A stretch of DNA of 64,000 nt, taken from assembly GCF_011397635.1 (NCBI RefSeq), contig NC_064755.1:37492059-37556058 (forward strand). The letters are read 5' to 3'. The first letter of the stretch is position 1, and the number at the start of each line of letters is the position of its first letter. The notes beneath the pieces are model-generated. The model ran no database searches. It was not told the origin of the DNA and was given only the letters and a program-made list of their open reading frames with translations. Shown piece by piece: positions 62,894-64,000 of the stretch. A program made the translations under genes and the position numbers. The stretch comes from Epinephelus fuscoguttatus (lineage: Eukaryota > Chordata > Actinopteri > Perciformes > Serranidae).

Positions 62894-64000
62894 CTGAATT
62901 TAACACAATGACAGAAGACAAACAGGTTAGGTCAGCTGAATGCCTCCAGGATAAACACGCTGAACTTAAATACAGTGTAGACCTGTGTTATGAAACAAAC
63001 AAAGAAGGTCAGCGAGTTTTTGTTTCGTATCCATCTGCCTTTAATATAGTAGCAACGCCAATGACAGAGCAGTGCAGGGTATAATGACATGGTAGTCTGC
63101 CAGTCGCCGTCTACCTGCTAAAGCCACTCATTACAAAAGCTGCTGAGCCATATGATCCAGGAGTGGGCGCACAGACACTCACACACACACATACATACAG
63201 GCTGCTGTTGTTTACATGCTTTTCCAACTGTAAACACAGGTGTGTCGCCCAACAGAGACATCGCCGACAGGGCGCAGCCGGCTTAACCATGGTGTGAATG
63301 CAGATAAAAGGCCACATCTGAGTGATACAGGTAAACAGATAAGAGACTGGCTGGTGACATTCAAATACAGAGAGGACATCGGTACACGTACACACCAGGA
63401 CACACTCGTGTTCATGCTTACAAGTAGGCGCACAGGCTGACTGCGCACACTTGTGGAACTTCAAAGAGGTTTCTTGTCTTCACAGCCTTGGCCTCAGTTT
63501 TACCTCTGAACTTATTTATTTTCCCCCCTTAAGTACTTACACAGCACACACACAAACCACTATCCTCTGATGGCTCCAACGGCTTCAAGAAACCAGGGGA
63601 AAATGATAAAGATGGCGCTTTGTAAATCAAAGCCTAAACAGCAAAGCACATCAAAGAGCCATAACATCTCACGCACCGGGCAGAACAGACAGATTCAGAC
63701 TCCTGTCTCTACTAGATGCTGATAGCGAAACAACTGCGGTATTTCTGGCAGGGCACAGTCAGATAGTTAACATCAATGGCATTTTCATAGGCTTAAGGGT
63801 ACGGCCTCTGTTTCTCCCCATCTTTTAGTGTGTGTGCCTGATGGCCCGGACGTTTTTATGGCAGAGCCGGACATTTAGCAGCTATTATTGTTGTTGAAAT
63901 ATGAGCCATAATAGGAGGAATAAATCAGATTGTGTCGCGGAAAAGTATGAAATCACATCACAGGATGCCAATAATCATAATTTCTAAATAACGGAGCACT
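62894..64000 (-). other. Probable intron of the minus-strand edge gene
   Basis: No further exon is visible on either strand. A short CA-rich run lies at about 63178-63198. The rest shows no repeats that I recognise. Confidence 0.45.

Overview
This is a window of vertebrate nuclear DNA, most likely from a percomorph-type teleost fish. It has split genes with GT-AG introns, (CA)n microsatellites, many short terminal-inverted-repeat (TIR) transposons and dispersed repeats of kinds common in teleosts. Two protein families give full-length matches to vertebrate proteins, and the third is a shortened but clear match. No bacterial, phage or CRISPR feature is present.

Layout, left to right. (1) 1-2987: non-coding DNA upstream of the first coding exon of ppara, rich in old repeats. 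(2) 3029-25654, + strand: six coding exons of ppara (peroxisome proliferator-activated receptor alpha, 469 aa) with complete, phase-consistent splice sites. A long 3' UTR probably runs to a poly(A) signal near 30555. (3) 31904-38831, + strand: five coding exons of yars2 (mitochondrial tyrosyl-tRNA synthetase, 476 aa). Its first intron holds two purine/A-rich simple arrays and a TIR element. (4) 41146-41955, + strand: two coding exons of cdkn1b (p27/Kip1, 185 aa), followed by a spliced 3' UTR exon (about 43460-44885). That exon has Pumilio and miR-221/222-type sites. The 5' leader carries upstream ORFs. (5) 44.9-62.7 kb: a gene-poor stretch dominated by a satellite array of about 37-bp units (about 50.5-55.5 kb), hAT remnants and a non-repetitive AT-rich block around 60.4-61.1 kb. 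(6) 62747-62893, - strand: one apparent last coding exon of a gene entering from the right edge, not identified.

The three recognised genes do not form a pathway. PPARalpha is a nuclear lipid-sensing transcription factor, YARS2 charges mitochondrial tRNA-Tyr, and p27 inhibits cyclin-CDK complexes. They are neighbours by descent: their human counterparts lie on chromosome 22 (PPARA) and 12p (YARS2, CDKN1B).

Most of the unusual material is repetitive. It includes four copies of a foldback element with TTAA at its ends, a TTAA-flanked element carrying a LINE endonuclease fragment, a nested pair of TIR elements in the presumed ppara 3' UTR, a run of three adjacent hairpins in ppara intron 3, and a satellite with an internal duplication offset by about 1.66 kb. 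I found no convincing new multi-gene system. All splice sites and translations were read by eye; no alignment or database search was run.
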